This document shows, one piece after another, positions 8,962-23,680 of a stretch of DNA of 64,000 nt. The stretch is taken from assembly GCA_004297335.1 (NCBI GenBank), contig SCUD01000158.1, positions 54,605-118,604 of the forward strand. Reading direction: 5' to 3'. Position numbers and translations under genes: made by a program. The stretch comes from Gammaproteobacteria bacterium. GTDB lineage: Bacteria; Pseudomonadota; Gammaproteobacteria; Steroidobacterales; Steroidobacteraceae. Within the stretch, counting starts at the first letter, position 1; each line of letters opens with the position of its first letter. Below the pieces are notes generated by a model. It saw only the letters and a program-made list of their open reading frames with translations. It did no database searches and was not told where the DNA came from.

Positions 8962-9804
8962 TTACCGCTGCCGTCGGGCGGTCTTCCGCGCCGGCGTCTT
9001 CGACTTCCTGGCAGCCTTCTTCTTTGCGGTCTTCGACGCAGGCCTTCGCCCCCTGCGCTTCGGCGGTGCCGGCGTCGCAACCGCTTCGCCGATCTCCAGC
9101 CCGAACAGCTCGGCCAGGCCTTCGTTGGCAAGCACCTTTTCCTCCGCCGGCCCCTTGCTGGCCAGCGGCAGCCCCTTGCCGGCCCTGGCGATAAGATCCT
9201 GCTCGCGGACCTTGCGCAGACGGAACAGCAGCTCTGGCTGCTGGTCGAGCCTGGCGCCAACTCCGTAGAGCACGGCCGCGACGTGCTTGCACATCGTGGC
9301 CCAGTCCGGGCAGCTGCAGTCCAGGTCGATCTCGGCCGGCGCCGGGAACAGCCCGGTCTTCTGCTGGCAGATGCGCTCCATCACGCCAGTCGAGAAGCGC
9401 CCCTGCAGCAGCTCGACCAGGGAGCTGATGCCGCCGGCGCAATCGGTGCAGATCGAGCCCCAGCGCGCCTTCGGCACCACGGCCACCTTGACGGTGACCT
9501 GGTAGAGACTCGAACCGCTGACCATGGCCCGGACCTCGCCCGGCTCGATCCGGAGATCGAGCACCGAACCGTTGCGCACGTAGCTGCGGCCGCGCGGCAG
9601 GCGGTTCTCGTAATCGCTGTAGCGCTCGAGGTTGTCGCACCAGGCCTTGCCCCAGAATGTGCGGGCGATCGTACGGCCCTCGATCACGACCGGCGAGAAC
9701 TGCTGACCCTTCTTCCCGAGCTTCTGCATCTGCCGCGCGGCCTTGCGCCGCCGCTCGGCGACCGGCACATAGGGCTTCCAGCCGTAACCACCAAAGTAAC
9801 CCAT
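8962..9804 (-). CDS. SWIM zinc-finger protein, partner of SNF2 helicase
   Basis: The 280-residue protein contains a SWIM motif, CSCPDWATMCKHVAAVLYG, at about residues 163-181 with the CxC...CxH zinc ligands. The N-terminus GYFGGYGWKPYVPVAERRRKA is typical of bacterial SWIM proteins encoded next to SNF2 helicases. The last ~40 residues are Lys/Arg/Ala-rich and probably bind nucleic acid. The start is only three bases after the SNF2 gene stop, so the two are almost certainly co-translated and act together. SWIM domains bind DNA or protein. The exact role of this pair is not established. Confidence 0.88.
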   Translation of the reverse strand: MGYFGGYGWKPYVPVAERRRKAARQMQKLGKKGQQFSPVVIEGRTIARTFWGKAWCDNLERYSDYENRLPRGRSYVRNGSVLDLRIEPGEVRAMVSGSSLYQVTVKVAVVPKARWGSICTDCAGGISSLVELLQGRFSTGVMERICQQKTGLFPAPAEIDLDCSCPDWATMCKHVAAVLYGVGARLDQQPELLFRLRKVREQDLIARAGKGLPLASKGPAEEKVLANEGLAELFGLEIGEAVATPAPPKRRGRRPASKTAKKKAARKSKTPARKTARRQR

Positions 9805-9807
9805 CCC

Positions 9808-12522
9808 TCACTCCTTCATCGCGGCGTTGAGATCGAGGGTGACGAGGCGCAGCAGCTCCGCGTCCTTCAACTCGGTCAGGTTCAGCTCCGCATGGCCTTC
9901 CAGCAGCTCACTGGAAAGCTGTTTCTTCGACTCGATGAGTTCGTCGATCTTCTCCTCGATCGTACCCCGGCAGACGAACTTGTGGACCAGCACGTTCTTC
10001 GTCTGCCCGATGCGGAACGCGCGATCGGTGGCCTGGTTCTCGACCGCCGGATTCCACCATCGGTCGAAGTGGATCACGTGTGAGGCGGCCGTCAGGTTCA
10101 GGCCCGAGCCCCCGGCCTTCAGCGACAGTACGAAGAACGGCACCGACTCGTCGTCCTGGAAACGCCGGACCAGATCCCGGCGCTTCTTCACCTCCGTCTC
10201 GCCATGCAGCACCAGGCCCGGCCGCCCGAACACTGCGCCGAGGAATACCGCCAGCGGTGCCGTCACTTCGCGGAACTGGGTAAAGACCAAGGCCTTTTCC
10301 TGCCGACTCCCGATGACCTCGGCCAGCTCGCGCAGGCGCAGCCACTTGCCGCTGTCACTCTCGGTCCAGTCACCGTCGCCGAGCCACTGCGAGGGATGGT
10401 TGCAGATCTGCTTGAAGCGCATCAGGAAGGCAAGCACCAGCCCCCGGCGCCGGATGCCATCGGCGCTGGCGAGCTGCTCGGCCAGTTCCTGCACCGCTTG
10501 CTGGTAGAGGGCGGCCTGGCGGCGGCTGAGCTGGCAGAAAGCCTTGACCTCGGTCTTGTCCGGCAGATCCGCGATGACGCTCCGGTCGGTCTTCAGGCGC
10601 CGCAGGATGTAGGGACGCACCAGCTCGCGCAGCGGCCCATAGGGGTTGTGCGGCTTGTCGGCCAGGCCTCTGGTGTAAGTGGTGAACTGCCGCGCCGAGC
10701 CGAGCAGCCCCGGGTTGATGAAATCGAAGATCGACCACAGGTCGCCCAGCCGGTTCTCGATCGGCGTACCAGTCAGCGCAATCCGCGCCTGCGCCTGCAG
10801 CTGCTTCGCCGCCCGCGTCTGCTTCGCTCCGGGATTCTTGATTGCCTGCGCCTCATCGAGTATGGCCAGCTGCCACGGGGTACTCGCCAGCCATGGAATG
10901 CGCAGCAGCGACCCATAGCTCGTGATCACGAGGTCCAGGTCCTTGAGTCGTGCCGGGCCGATCGCATCCAGTGTTTCGCTGGTCATCTCCGACCGATGCG
11001 CGACGATGGCCTTGAGGTCCGGGGTGAAGTGCTCGATTTCGGCGGCCCAGTTGGCGAGCAGCGAAGCCGGGGCCACCAGCAGGCTCGGTCGTCGCGCCCG
11101 CGCCGGTGCCCGCCGCAACACCAGCAGCAGCGACAGCACCTGGATCGTCTTGCCGAGTCCCATGTCATCGGCGAGACAGGCGCCAAGGCCGAGTCCCGAC
11201 AGCAGATGGAGCCAGCGCACACCGACCTGCTGGTAAGGCCGCAGGGTTCCGTGCAACTCGCGCCCGGGATCGATCTGGTCGAGTGCCCCTGGAGCGCGCA
11301 GCCGCTCGAGTGTCCGGGCGAGCCAGGGGCCGGCGACGACGCGCGACCACTCGGGATCAGCAGCAGCGGCCGAGTGGCTGTCCGCTACATCGGCGCCGGC
11401 CAGCATGCGCATGGCCTCGGCGAATGAGAGCCCGTCGCTGGCGGCCAGCTGCTCGGCCTGCCGGAAGCGGTCCAGCGTGCGCGCCAGCCGCTCGTGATCG
11501 ACCTCGACCCACTGCCCGCGAATCAGCGCCAGCCCGCTGCTGCTGGCCAGTATCTTTTTCACTTCCGCCGCCGTCAGCTCCTGACCATCGAGGGTGAGCT
11601 CGGCGCGGAAATCGAGCAGCGCGTCCGCACCCAGCGCAGCCGGCGATCTCGCTCCAACGGTGGCCGTCACCTGCGGCCTGGGCGGACGGCCGGCTCGCCA
11701 GGTGGCGGGCATCCGCACGACGACGCCAGACTGTTCCAGCTCCAGGGCATCGCCGAGGAGACGAAAGGCCTCCCCGGCCGACCAGCGCAGCGGATGAAAG
11801 ATTTCGCCCGCATCGACCATCTGCCGGAGCCAGGTGCAACGCTCGGCCGCGCGCTGCACCGGAACCAGTAGCGAGAGGAGCTGCTCCTTGTTGGCGGCGC
11901 CGGCGTATTCGCGCAGGGCCTGCCCGAGCGGAAGGTGCTGGGCCTTGCCGTGCGCCGAGAGACGGTGCGTGTAGGTCGCGAGGAACGCGAACGGCGCCTG
12001 CTCGTCCTTGCGGTTCTCGGCGAGGTTGAAGTGCACGCGCCCGACGACATTCCATGCCGGGTTCAGCCGGCGGAGAAAGTCCTGCAGCGACAGTCCGGCC
12101 TCGGCGCGCTCGACGGCAAACGCTGCACCGAGATCGGCCCACAATGCGCGCAGGACGTCAGCAGTCAGGTACTCGGCACCCGGCATCACCGGCGCGAAGG
12201 TGGCCAGAATCTCCAGGTCGTCTGGCGGCAATGGCAGTTCGTCACCCCGCTCGTCCGTATCGGGGCGGGTGCACAGCGCGGTGACGAAGCGACCGCCAAA
12301 ATCGCGCCAGTAGACGAAGGCTGGCGGCAGGATCTGGCCGACTTCGGCGGCTCCGAGCCGCAGCAGTCCGTGGCCGGCTCCGCGATCGAACGCCGCGCGA
12401 ATGCGCGCCGCCAACCCGGGCTCGAGCACGGGGGCTTCATCCTGCGGCACGACCAGCAGATGGCCGCGGGGTGTGAGCAAAGGAGTCAGGCGCAGCTCAG
12501 CGGCAGCCGATGTCATGCGCAT
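9808..12522 (-). CDS. SNF2-family DNA helicase/translocase
   Basis: This 904-residue protein has an N-terminal region of about 400 residues of the bacterial SNF2-associated type, then the SNF2 ATPase. Walker A is in DDMGLGKTIQ, the DEAQ box is ILDEAQAIKNP, motif III is TGTPIENRLGDLW, and the helicase C domain has VLSLKAGGSGLNLT and RAFRIGQTKNV. Such proteins move along double-stranded DNA and remodel bound proteins rather than unwinding it. The downstream SWIM gene is three bases away. Relatives occur both in core repair roles and in defence islands, and the setting here favours the latter. Confidence 0.92.
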   Translation of the reverse strand: MRMTSAAAELRLTPLLTPRGHLLVVPQDEAPVLEPGLAARIRAAFDRGAGHGLLRLGAAEVGQILPPAFVYWRDFGGRFVTALCTRPDTDERGDELPLPPDDLEILATFAPVMPGAEYLTADVLRALWADLGAAFAVERAEAGLSLQDFLRRLNPAWNVVGRVHFNLAENRKDEQAPFAFLATYTHRLSAHGKAQHLPLGQALREYAGAANKEQLLSLLVPVQRAAERCTWLRQMVDAGEIFHPLRWSAGEAFRLLGDALELEQSGVVVRMPATWRAGRPPRPQVTATVGARSPAALGADALLDFRAELTLDGQELTAAEVKKILASSSGLALIRGQWVEVDHERLARTLDRFRQAEQLAASDGLSFAEAMRMLAGADVADSHSAAAADPEWSRVVAGPWLARTLERLRAPGALDQIDPGRELHGTLRPYQQVGVRWLHLLSGLGLGACLADDMGLGKTIQVLSLLLVLRRAPARARRPSLLVAPASLLANWAAEIEHFTPDLKAIVAHRSEMTSETLDAIGPARLKDLDLVITSYGSLLRIPWLASTPWQLAILDEAQAIKNPGAKQTRAAKQLQAQARIALTGTPIENRLGDLWSIFDFINPGLLGSARQFTTYTRGLADKPHNPYGPLRELVRPYILRRLKTDRSVIADLPDKTEVKAFCQLSRRQAALYQQAVQELAEQLASADGIRRRGLVLAFLMRFKQICNHPSQWLGDGDWTESDSGKWLRLRELAEVIGSRQEKALVFTQFREVTAPLAVFLGAVFGRPGLVLHGETEVKKRRDLVRRFQDDESVPFFVLSLKAGGSGLNLTAASHVIHFDRWWNPAVENQATDRAFRIGQTKNVLVHKFVCRGTIEEKIDELIESKKQLSSELLEGHAELNLTELKDAELLRLVTLDLNAAMKE

Positions 12523-12590
12523 GGACGCCGGACATAACTCCGCTGAGCTCCCGAACGGCTTCGCCGGCTGGGCTTACCGGCCATCGCTCA

Positions 12591-13202
12591 TCAGCGCTGG
12601 TCTGCGGATGCGAGATTGCGATACGTGACATTGTCGCCCTCGACAACGACATACCCGGCCGCTTGGAGGGCAGTCACAATGCCGTCCAGCTCAGAGGCTG
12701 CAAGGGTCTTGAGAAACAGCGCATGAATCGTGTTCTTCAGGGTCCTGACTTTGCGCGGGCGACCTGATCCCCGGGACGCCAGGTTCCTGACTACGGCATC
12801 GACCCTTTCGGCCAGAGGCTTCGCGTTCGACAGTTTCAGGAACGGGATCTCGGCAATCTCCCGGCTGCGCTGCACCAGGATCCCCTTGCTTCTTGCGTAA
12901 TCGATGAGCGGATCGAATCCCGTGTCCCTGGACACGATATGCAGGTAAGCATCAGGGTCGAGCTTCGAGATTTCACCGACCGTAAAGGCAATGTGGAAAT
13001 CGAGGGCGTTCGGGCCATTCCCCGAGATCTGAACGTACGTGGCGTCCGCGCCGAGCTTCTGCAGCTCCCGCGCGAAGTCCAGCGGCACCTTGGTCTGATT
13101 CGCCCCGACGAACACGAAGATTCGGAACGACGAGCCATTCAGCAGGGTCAGGTTTCTCGGCTGCACGTTCTCGAAGTCCACCAGCAGGTAGTTGGTCTTC
13201 AC
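12591..13202 (-). CDS. PIN-like (NYN-type) nuclease-fold protein
   Basis: With the GTG at 13202 the protein is 203 residues. That start has AGGAA at 13211-13215, eight bases away. A TTG at 13241 lacks one. The N-terminal domain shows LLVDFENVQP, FVGANQTKVPL, NALDFH and SRDTGFDPLI, whose acidic residues fit the metal site of PIN-like RNases. The C-terminal ~60 residues, with an ASELDGIVTALQAAGYVVVE segment, look like a small winged-helix. The substrate is unknown. It lies 68 bases upstream of the SNF2/SWIM pair on the same strand and may belong to the same unit. Confidence 0.75.
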   Translation of the reverse strand: MKTNYLLVDFENVQPRNLTLLNGSSFRIFVFVGANQTKVPLDFARELQKLGADATYVQISGNGPNALDFHIAFTVGEISKLDPDAYLHIVSRDTGFDPLIDYARSKGILVQRSREIAEIPFLKLSNAKPLAERVDAVVRNLASRGSGRPRKVRTLKNTIHALFLKTLAASELDGIVTALQAAGYVVVEGDNVTYRNLASADQR

Positions 13203-13310
13203 ACTGAGAGTTCCTGAGTCGGGTAGAAAGAGGGCTGACAAGCAATACGATAGTGGCGCCGGCAGCGCTGGTCACTCGATTCGCTCACAGTGTCCCTCGC
13301 AAGCGTCGTA

Positions 13311-13949
13311 TCACGGGACAGACCGGAAGTGTGCCGCCAGCAGTCCACACGCGACCGGGAAGGTGATGGCCCACAGGCTGCCGCCCCAGATCAGCGGTGG
13401 CCAGTACATCTGCAGCGCGAGGAACGGCAGCAGGCAGCCATTGGCCACGAGCATCCGGCGGATCCAGAGCCCGAGTCCCGGTCCGCGGAACACGGCCGCG
13501 GCGAACAGCGTCGCCAGGCTCATCAGGCTGTAGCCCCAGACATCGACCGCGTACAGGAAGGAATCGAACGGCTCGAAGATCAGCAGTCCGATATCCCCGG
13601 CGTCGCCACGCGCGAGCCGCGGCAGCACGAATGCGAGCTGGACGTAGTAGACGATGCTGATCAGCGTCGCATACATCGTCGCGAAGGCCACGGCGATGTG
13701 GCTCCAGATCCGCGACGATTCGTCTGCACAGTAGTGGACGCTCACCATCAGCACGACGAATGCCGGCCCGAGCAGCAGCGACGGCGTGAGCAACACCGCG
13801 AGACCGAGCGGCGTGCTGCGGCTGTGCGGCCCGCCGGCCGAGCCGAGCCATCCCAGCCATTCGGCGAACTGTGCCGCGACGTAGGCCAGGCTGAAGACCG
13901 TGCACAGCACGGCCGACCAGAAGCCGAGCACGCGCCGCGCAGGATTCAC
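13311..13949 (-). CDS. Six-helix membrane protein of unknown function
   Basis: The 212-residue protein begins at a GTG (13949) with an AGGAGG ribosome binding site at 13957-13962, seven bases upstream. This start overlaps the DUF4143 ATPase stop in a GTGA. There are about six hydrophobic segments. The loop AEWLGWLGSAGGPHS and the acidic patch EPFDSFLYAVD are striking but I cannot attach a function. The overlap implies translational coupling to the ATPase, yet the two families are not known to me as partners. It is probably an inner-membrane protein. Confidence 0.7.
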   Translation of the reverse strand: MNPARRVLGFWSAVLCTVFSLAYVAAQFAEWLGWLGSAGGPHSRSTPLGLAVLLTPSLLLGPAFVVLMVSVHYCADESSRIWSHIAVAFATMYATLISIVYYVQLAFVLPRLARGDAGDIGLLIFEPFDSFLYAVDVWGYSLMSLATLFAAAVFRGPGLGLWIRRMLVANGCLLPFLALQMYWPPLIWGGSLWAITFPVACGLLAAHFRSVP

Positions 13950-15112
13950 GTGCGCCCCTCCTCGGGAAAGAGGCGGCCGCGCTCGGCCAGAGACGCGAGC
14001 GGCACGGCTTCCACACGATCTGCCAAGGGGTAACGTCTGGTGCCCGGGTAGACCACAGCAACCCGCTCCAGGCCCAGGTCCTCGAGCGCGATCCGTATCG
14101 AAGGCGTCAGCCGCGGCGCGTCCACGCGTTTGCACTCGATTCCAAAGAGCTTGCCCCCGCGGCGGAGCAGAAGGTCGATCTCGGCGCCCTGATGCGTCGC
14201 CCAGAACGCCACCTCGGAATGTGCCTCGGTAGCGAGGACTTGTTCGATGGCGAATCCCTCCCAGGAGGCACCGAGCTTCGGATGGTGCAGCAGCGCGGAC
14301 TGATCCGCGATGCCGAGGAGCTCGTGGAGCAGCCCGGGGTCGCGCACATAAACCTTGGGTGACTTGACCTGCCGCTTGCGCAGGTTCGCATACCACGGCT
14401 GCAACTGCCGCAAGACCAGCGCATCGGTCAGGAGGTCGAGATAGCTTCGCACCGTGGGCTCGCTCACGCCAAGGGCGCGCGCCGGATCGGCGTTGTTCCA
14501 CACCTGGCCGTGGTAGTGCGCCACCATGGTCCAGAAGCGCCGCATGGCGGTAGTGGACGCCCGCACTCCCCATTGCGGCAGGTCACGCTCGACGAGGGTG
14601 TCAATGAAATCGCGGCGCCAGCGGACCGAGGTCTCTTCGTCAGGCGCGAGGAAAGATTCAGGAAAGCCGCCCCGGCACCAGAGCTGGTTCGTGACCTCCG
14701 GATCGACCTCGTCGATAGTGAAGCCTCCCATTCGGACGTGCTCGACCCGACCGGCGAGGCTCTCGGAGCTCTGGCGCAGCAGCGACCCCGATGCGCTGCC
14801 AAGCAGGAAGAAACGCGCTGGCAGAGGACGCCGATCCGCGAGCACGCGCAGCAGCGGAAAAAGATCCGGAGCCCGCTGGACCTCGTCGATGACCACGAGA
14901 CCTCTCAGCGGCTCGAGGGCGGTCATCGGCTCTTCAAAGAGGATGCGGGTACGCGGATCCTCCAGATCGAAGTAATTGGGCGCCGACGGCTCGAGAATCT
15001 GTCGGGCGAGCGTCGTCTTGCCAGACTGGCGCGGCCCGGTCAGGACTACGATCGGGCGACGACGGAGCGCGGCGTGAAGTGCATCCAGCAGGCGGCGGCG
15101 GGCAACAATCAT
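13946..15112 (-). CDS. AAA ATPase with DUF4143 domain (first copy)
   Basis: The 388-residue protein has Walker A in LTGPRQSGKTTLA near residue 25, Walker B in LVVIDEVQRAPDL near 75, the sensor FFLLGSASGSLL, and a C-terminal DUF4143 region with FAIEQVLA, AFWATHQGAEIDLLL and FGIECKR. The last part resembles a PD-(D/E)xK-like fold (E-I-D ... E-C-K). Such ATPases are common in mobile and defence regions and behave like stand-alone accessory genes. The function is unknown. The ATG at 15112 has no clear ribosome binding site and lies ten bases from a large dyad at 15122-15164. Confidence 0.88.
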   Translation of the reverse strand: MIVARRRLLDALHAALRRRPIVVLTGPRQSGKTTLARQILEPSAPNYFDLEDPRTRILFEEPMTALEPLRGLVVIDEVQRAPDLFPLLRVLADRRPLPARFFLLGSASGSLLRQSSESLAGRVEHVRMGGFTIDEVDPEVTNQLWCRGGFPESFLAPDEETSVRWRRDFIDTLVERDLPQWGVRASTTAMRRFWTMVAHYHGQVWNNADPARALGVSEPTVRSYLDLLTDALVLRQLQPWYANLRKRQVKSPKVYVRDPGLLHELLGIADQSALLHHPKLGASWEGFAIEQVLATEAHSEVAFWATHQGAEIDLLLRRGGKLFGIECKRVDAPRLTPSIRIALEDLGLERVAVVYPGTRRYPLADRVEAVPLASLAERGRLFPEEGRT

Positions 15113-15121
15113 TAGAGGATA

Positions 15122-15164
15122 TTACCATGAAATACTAAAGTATTATATTACTATTTCATGGTAA
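15122..15164. promoter_or_regulatory. AT-rich dyad upstream of DUF4143 ATPase, likely operator
   Basis: A perfect 13-base inverted repeat, TTACCATGAAATA (15122-15134) and TATTTCATGGTAA (15152-15164), flanks a 17-base spacer that contains TATAAT on the minus strand (15143-15148). A second small dyad, AATAC/GTATT, overlaps the left arm at 15131-15144. The region is far more AT-rich than its surroundings and lies directly before the ATPase start, so autoregulation is likely. Confidence 0.6.
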
Positions 15165-15225
15165 AAGGCAGCGAAGATACCAGCGCAGGTCGATCGTCAT
15201 CTCATTGCCCCGCGCGCTGTGCGAC

Positions 15226-15648
15226 TCAGTTCAGCCAGCCCCGCTTCAGACCGTGCCTGGCCAGCAGGACCAGCCCGATCGAAACGAGCAGTACTACGGC
15301 CTGCAGCAGCATGGCTCCGGTCCCGGCGGCCGCACCGGCGCCGCTGATGGCGAAGATGGCGAGATCCTGCGCGATGACGCCCAGCAGTGAAATCCACAGT
15401 GCGGCGTACGCCCAGCGCTGGCGGAAGAACAGGCCGAGACACCCGAGCGCACCCACCCACACTGCGGTGGCCGTGGCCGCCACGGCCCATGGCGGTCGGG
15501 CAGCGTAGACAGCCTGCTGCGCCTCGCTCAATCCGGCGATGTCCTCCGGCGACAGGCGCACATCGGCCAGGTATGCGGCACAACCGATCAGATTCCACAC
15601 GAGGCCGGCTGCGGCAGCCGGCCTGAACCACTTCGGCATGCTGTTCAC
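15226..15648 (-). CDS. Small four-helix membrane protein
   Basis: The 140-residue protein has about four transmembrane segments and a conserved-looking loop, DVRLSPEDIAGLSEAQQAVYAARPPW, after the first helix. This pattern belongs to a widespread uncharacterised membrane family sometimes labelled a sugar transporter without proof. No catalytic residues are visible. It is transcribed away from the SnoaL-like gene, 147 bases apart, so the two probably have separate promoters there. Confidence 0.65.
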   Translation of the reverse strand: MNSMPKWFRPAAAAGLVWNLIGCAAYLADVRLSPEDIAGLSEAQQAVYAARPPWAVAATATAVWVGALGCLGLFFRQRWAYAALWISLLGVIAQDLAIFAISGAGAAAGTGAMLLQAVVLLVSIGLVLLARHGLKRGWLN

Positions 15649-15795
15649 GGAACCTCCTCAGCCTGGATGGCAGCGGGCTGACCGATGATGCCCGGTGCCG
15701 GTGAGAGACGCAATTCCGCACCTCTTTTCGGATGACCGACGGTTGGCATATCCTCGTCGAACAACCCGCAACCGCTGACCAGAAATGAGACTCCT

Positions 15796-16227
15796 ATGAC
15801 AAAGCCCCGTCTGACCGCCGATGAGGCGGAGGTCATGGCGCTGCACGAGGCGTTCGTCGATGCGAACAAGACGGCGCACCACCCGTTCCTCGAGGCCCAC
15901 ATGGCGCCAGGAACGACTCTCCTCTGGTACAACCTGAACCAGAGCAACTACCACGGCGTCGATCACATTGTAGAGCTGTGGAAGATGCTGGCCGGCGTGC
16001 TGAACGGCAAGGCCGGCACCGTGACGACCCGCGATGATGCGGTCACGGTCATCGGTGATGCAGCACTGGTGACCTACCTCATCGGTCTCGCCGCCGATTT
16101 TGGTCCGCTGGGCAAGGTTGCCCAGGAAGGCCGCAGCACCGAGGTGTGGCGCCGGATGGACGGTGAGTGGAAGATGATCCATTTCCATTGTTCGAACTAT
16201 GTGCCCGGCATCATGGGCGGCAAGTGA
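15796..16227 (+). CDS. SnoaL/DUF4440-like NTF2-fold protein
   Basis: The 143-residue protein has the small cone-fold pattern of the SnoaL/DUF4440 group: an N-terminal helix with EAFVDANKT, a central GVDHIVELWKMLAG helix, and C-terminal strands RSTEVWRRMDGEWKMIHFHCS. Family members are ketosteroid-isomerase-like enzymes or ligand-binding proteins. Nothing here identifies a substrate. It is convergent with hsdR, the stops being 18 bases apart. Confidence 0.65.
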   Translation: MTKPRLTADEAEVMALHEAFVDANKTAHHPFLEAHMAPGTTLLWYNLNQSNYHGVDHIVELWKMLAGVLNGKAGTVTTRDDAVTVIGDAALVTYLIGLAADFGPLGKVAQEGRSTEVWRRMDGEWKMIHFHCSNYVPGIMGGK

Positions 16228-16245
16228 CCGAAAGAAGGTGGGGGA

Positions 16246-19421
<3,176 letters not shown>

Positions 19422-19425
<4 letters not shown>

Positions 19426-20584
19426 GCCGGGCCCCCTTCCGCGACAGCCGGCGCCAGCGGGATTCCGCTACCGACCTCCGGCGCCTGCACTCGGAGCCAG
19501 GCCACCAGTCGCTCGGCCACGTTCTCGGCCTTCGCGGCGTCGGAGCCGAACTGAACGAGCACGCGCTTGCAGGCCACCTTCAGCCGCGCCTGGAGCGGCT
19601 CCCTCCGCTTCCAGTCGAGCCCCATGTTCTGCTCCGCCGTTGCCAACAGTGAGTCGGTGAGCCGAGCACCACCCTCGGCCGCCGGCTTAGGATCCACGCC
19701 TTCGGCAGTGAGGAAGTCCCCGAGACCTTGGCGAAGCGCCTCCAGGGGGCCCACGTAGGCAGGAACAAGCTCAGCCAGCGGCACCTCCACGGTTGCGGCG
19801 TCAAGCTCGGCGGGCGCGACAGGCTCCGTAGAGGCAGCTGCCTCTTCTTCTTCCTCGCCTTCCTCTTCCTCCGCGACCACGAGGTCGGCTGTCCTGAGCA
19901 CTTCGATGTAGGCCGAGCGGTCGATGCCGTAGAGCAGCCGGCTCGGCTCGACCCGAAGCTCGATCGCTTCGCCCCGTGGCCCGGTGGCAACCGAGAACAC
20001 CACCATAGGCCGCTCGTCCTCTTCGTCGATGCGGGCCTCCACGCTCACCGCGCGATCGATCCGCTCGTTGAGGTGCGGGAAGCTCTCGTAGGGTTCGCGA
20101 GTGACGGTGAGGTCGGGCTGCTTCCCTTCGAGCGCGTTGAGGAGAACGCCGAGGATCGCATCGCCCGCGTGCAGGAAGGCGCGCGCATGGTCGGCCGTCA
20201 GCGCGTCGAGAAAGGCATCCTTTCCATGGGCGACCGGCCCGTTGTCGTTGCGCATCTCGGTCAGCGCATCAGCGAGGCGGTTGAACCCCGACAGCACCTT
20301 GTCGAGCTTGCTCGCGCCTCGCGTGTTCTTAAGGCCGAGAGGGTTCAGCGCTGCGATCAGCAGATCAGTCGTCGACGGAGTGGCGGACGGCATTGGCTCG
20401 CGTAGTTCGCCCATGATGGTGAGACATACGCTCTCGATGAACGACTTGACGTGCTCGACCAGACCGTGTGCGTGCGTGTCGAAGCACGACCTCAGCGCCT
20501 CATGGCACTTCCCCAGCGTGGGCGCGTCTGGCCATCGCTGTTGCGCCCGCCGATAGTTCGGCGCGAGGGCGTCGAGGTCAGGCA

Positions 20585-20585
<1 letters not shown>
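19422..20585 (-). CDS. Abi-C-like protein embedded in the type I RM operon
   Basis: The 387-residue protein has an N-terminal segment, [26 protein letters not shown], and a motif [14 protein letters not shown] near residue 115 that recalls the C-terminal domain of abortive-infection proteins (an RN...G.AHG pattern). An acidic stretch, [13 protein letters not shown], near residue 237 separates a second domain of about 140 residues. It overlaps hsdS by one base (TGATG) and hsdR by four, so it is made together with the restriction subunits. Whether it triggers cell suicide or tunes restriction is not known. The Abi-C assignment is from motif memory only. Confidence 0.65.
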
Positions 20586-23462
<2,877 letters not shown>

Positions 23463-23564
23463 TGAGGTCCCTATCGGGTCACGGGAGAGTGGTGCAGGAG
23501 CCAAACTACCCAAGGGCGCGCTGCGACCCGGTGGTTCATCTTGGACGGGTTACTATATGGCCCA

Positions 23565-23680
23565 CTCGAACACGCCCTCAAGCACCGCCTGATGTCCGGC
23601 CCTTGTACCACCCGGTGGCCCAGCACTCCGAGCCAAGCGAGGGCGGCGTCTTCGATGACGGATTCGGTGAAGGCGCTCAC
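23565..23680 (-). pseudogene. Remnant of a second hsdR
   Basis: The GTG at 23680 opens a frame reading [18 protein letters not shown] and then LGHRVVQGPDI, which matches the first ~30 residues of the intact HsdR in this window ([17 protein letters not shown]...HGPDI). The sequence then jumps to bases 23565-23591, which match hsdR 18694-18720 (coding residues 236-244, VVLEGVFE) at 25 of 27 positions but in another frame. A deletion of some 200 codons therefore fused the 5' end to an internal piece, and nothing further follows. The start overlaps the upstream regulator stop as GTGA. Confidence 0.8.

Noticed and set aside
13946..15112. The two DUF4143 ATPases considered as a recent duplication
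   Set aside because: They share motifs and layout only. The intervening sequence differs widely, so they were probably acquired separately.
15117..15170. Dyad considered as a rho-independent terminator
   Set aside because: The stem is AT-rich and lies between divergently placed regions directly upstream of a start codon. It fits an operator better.
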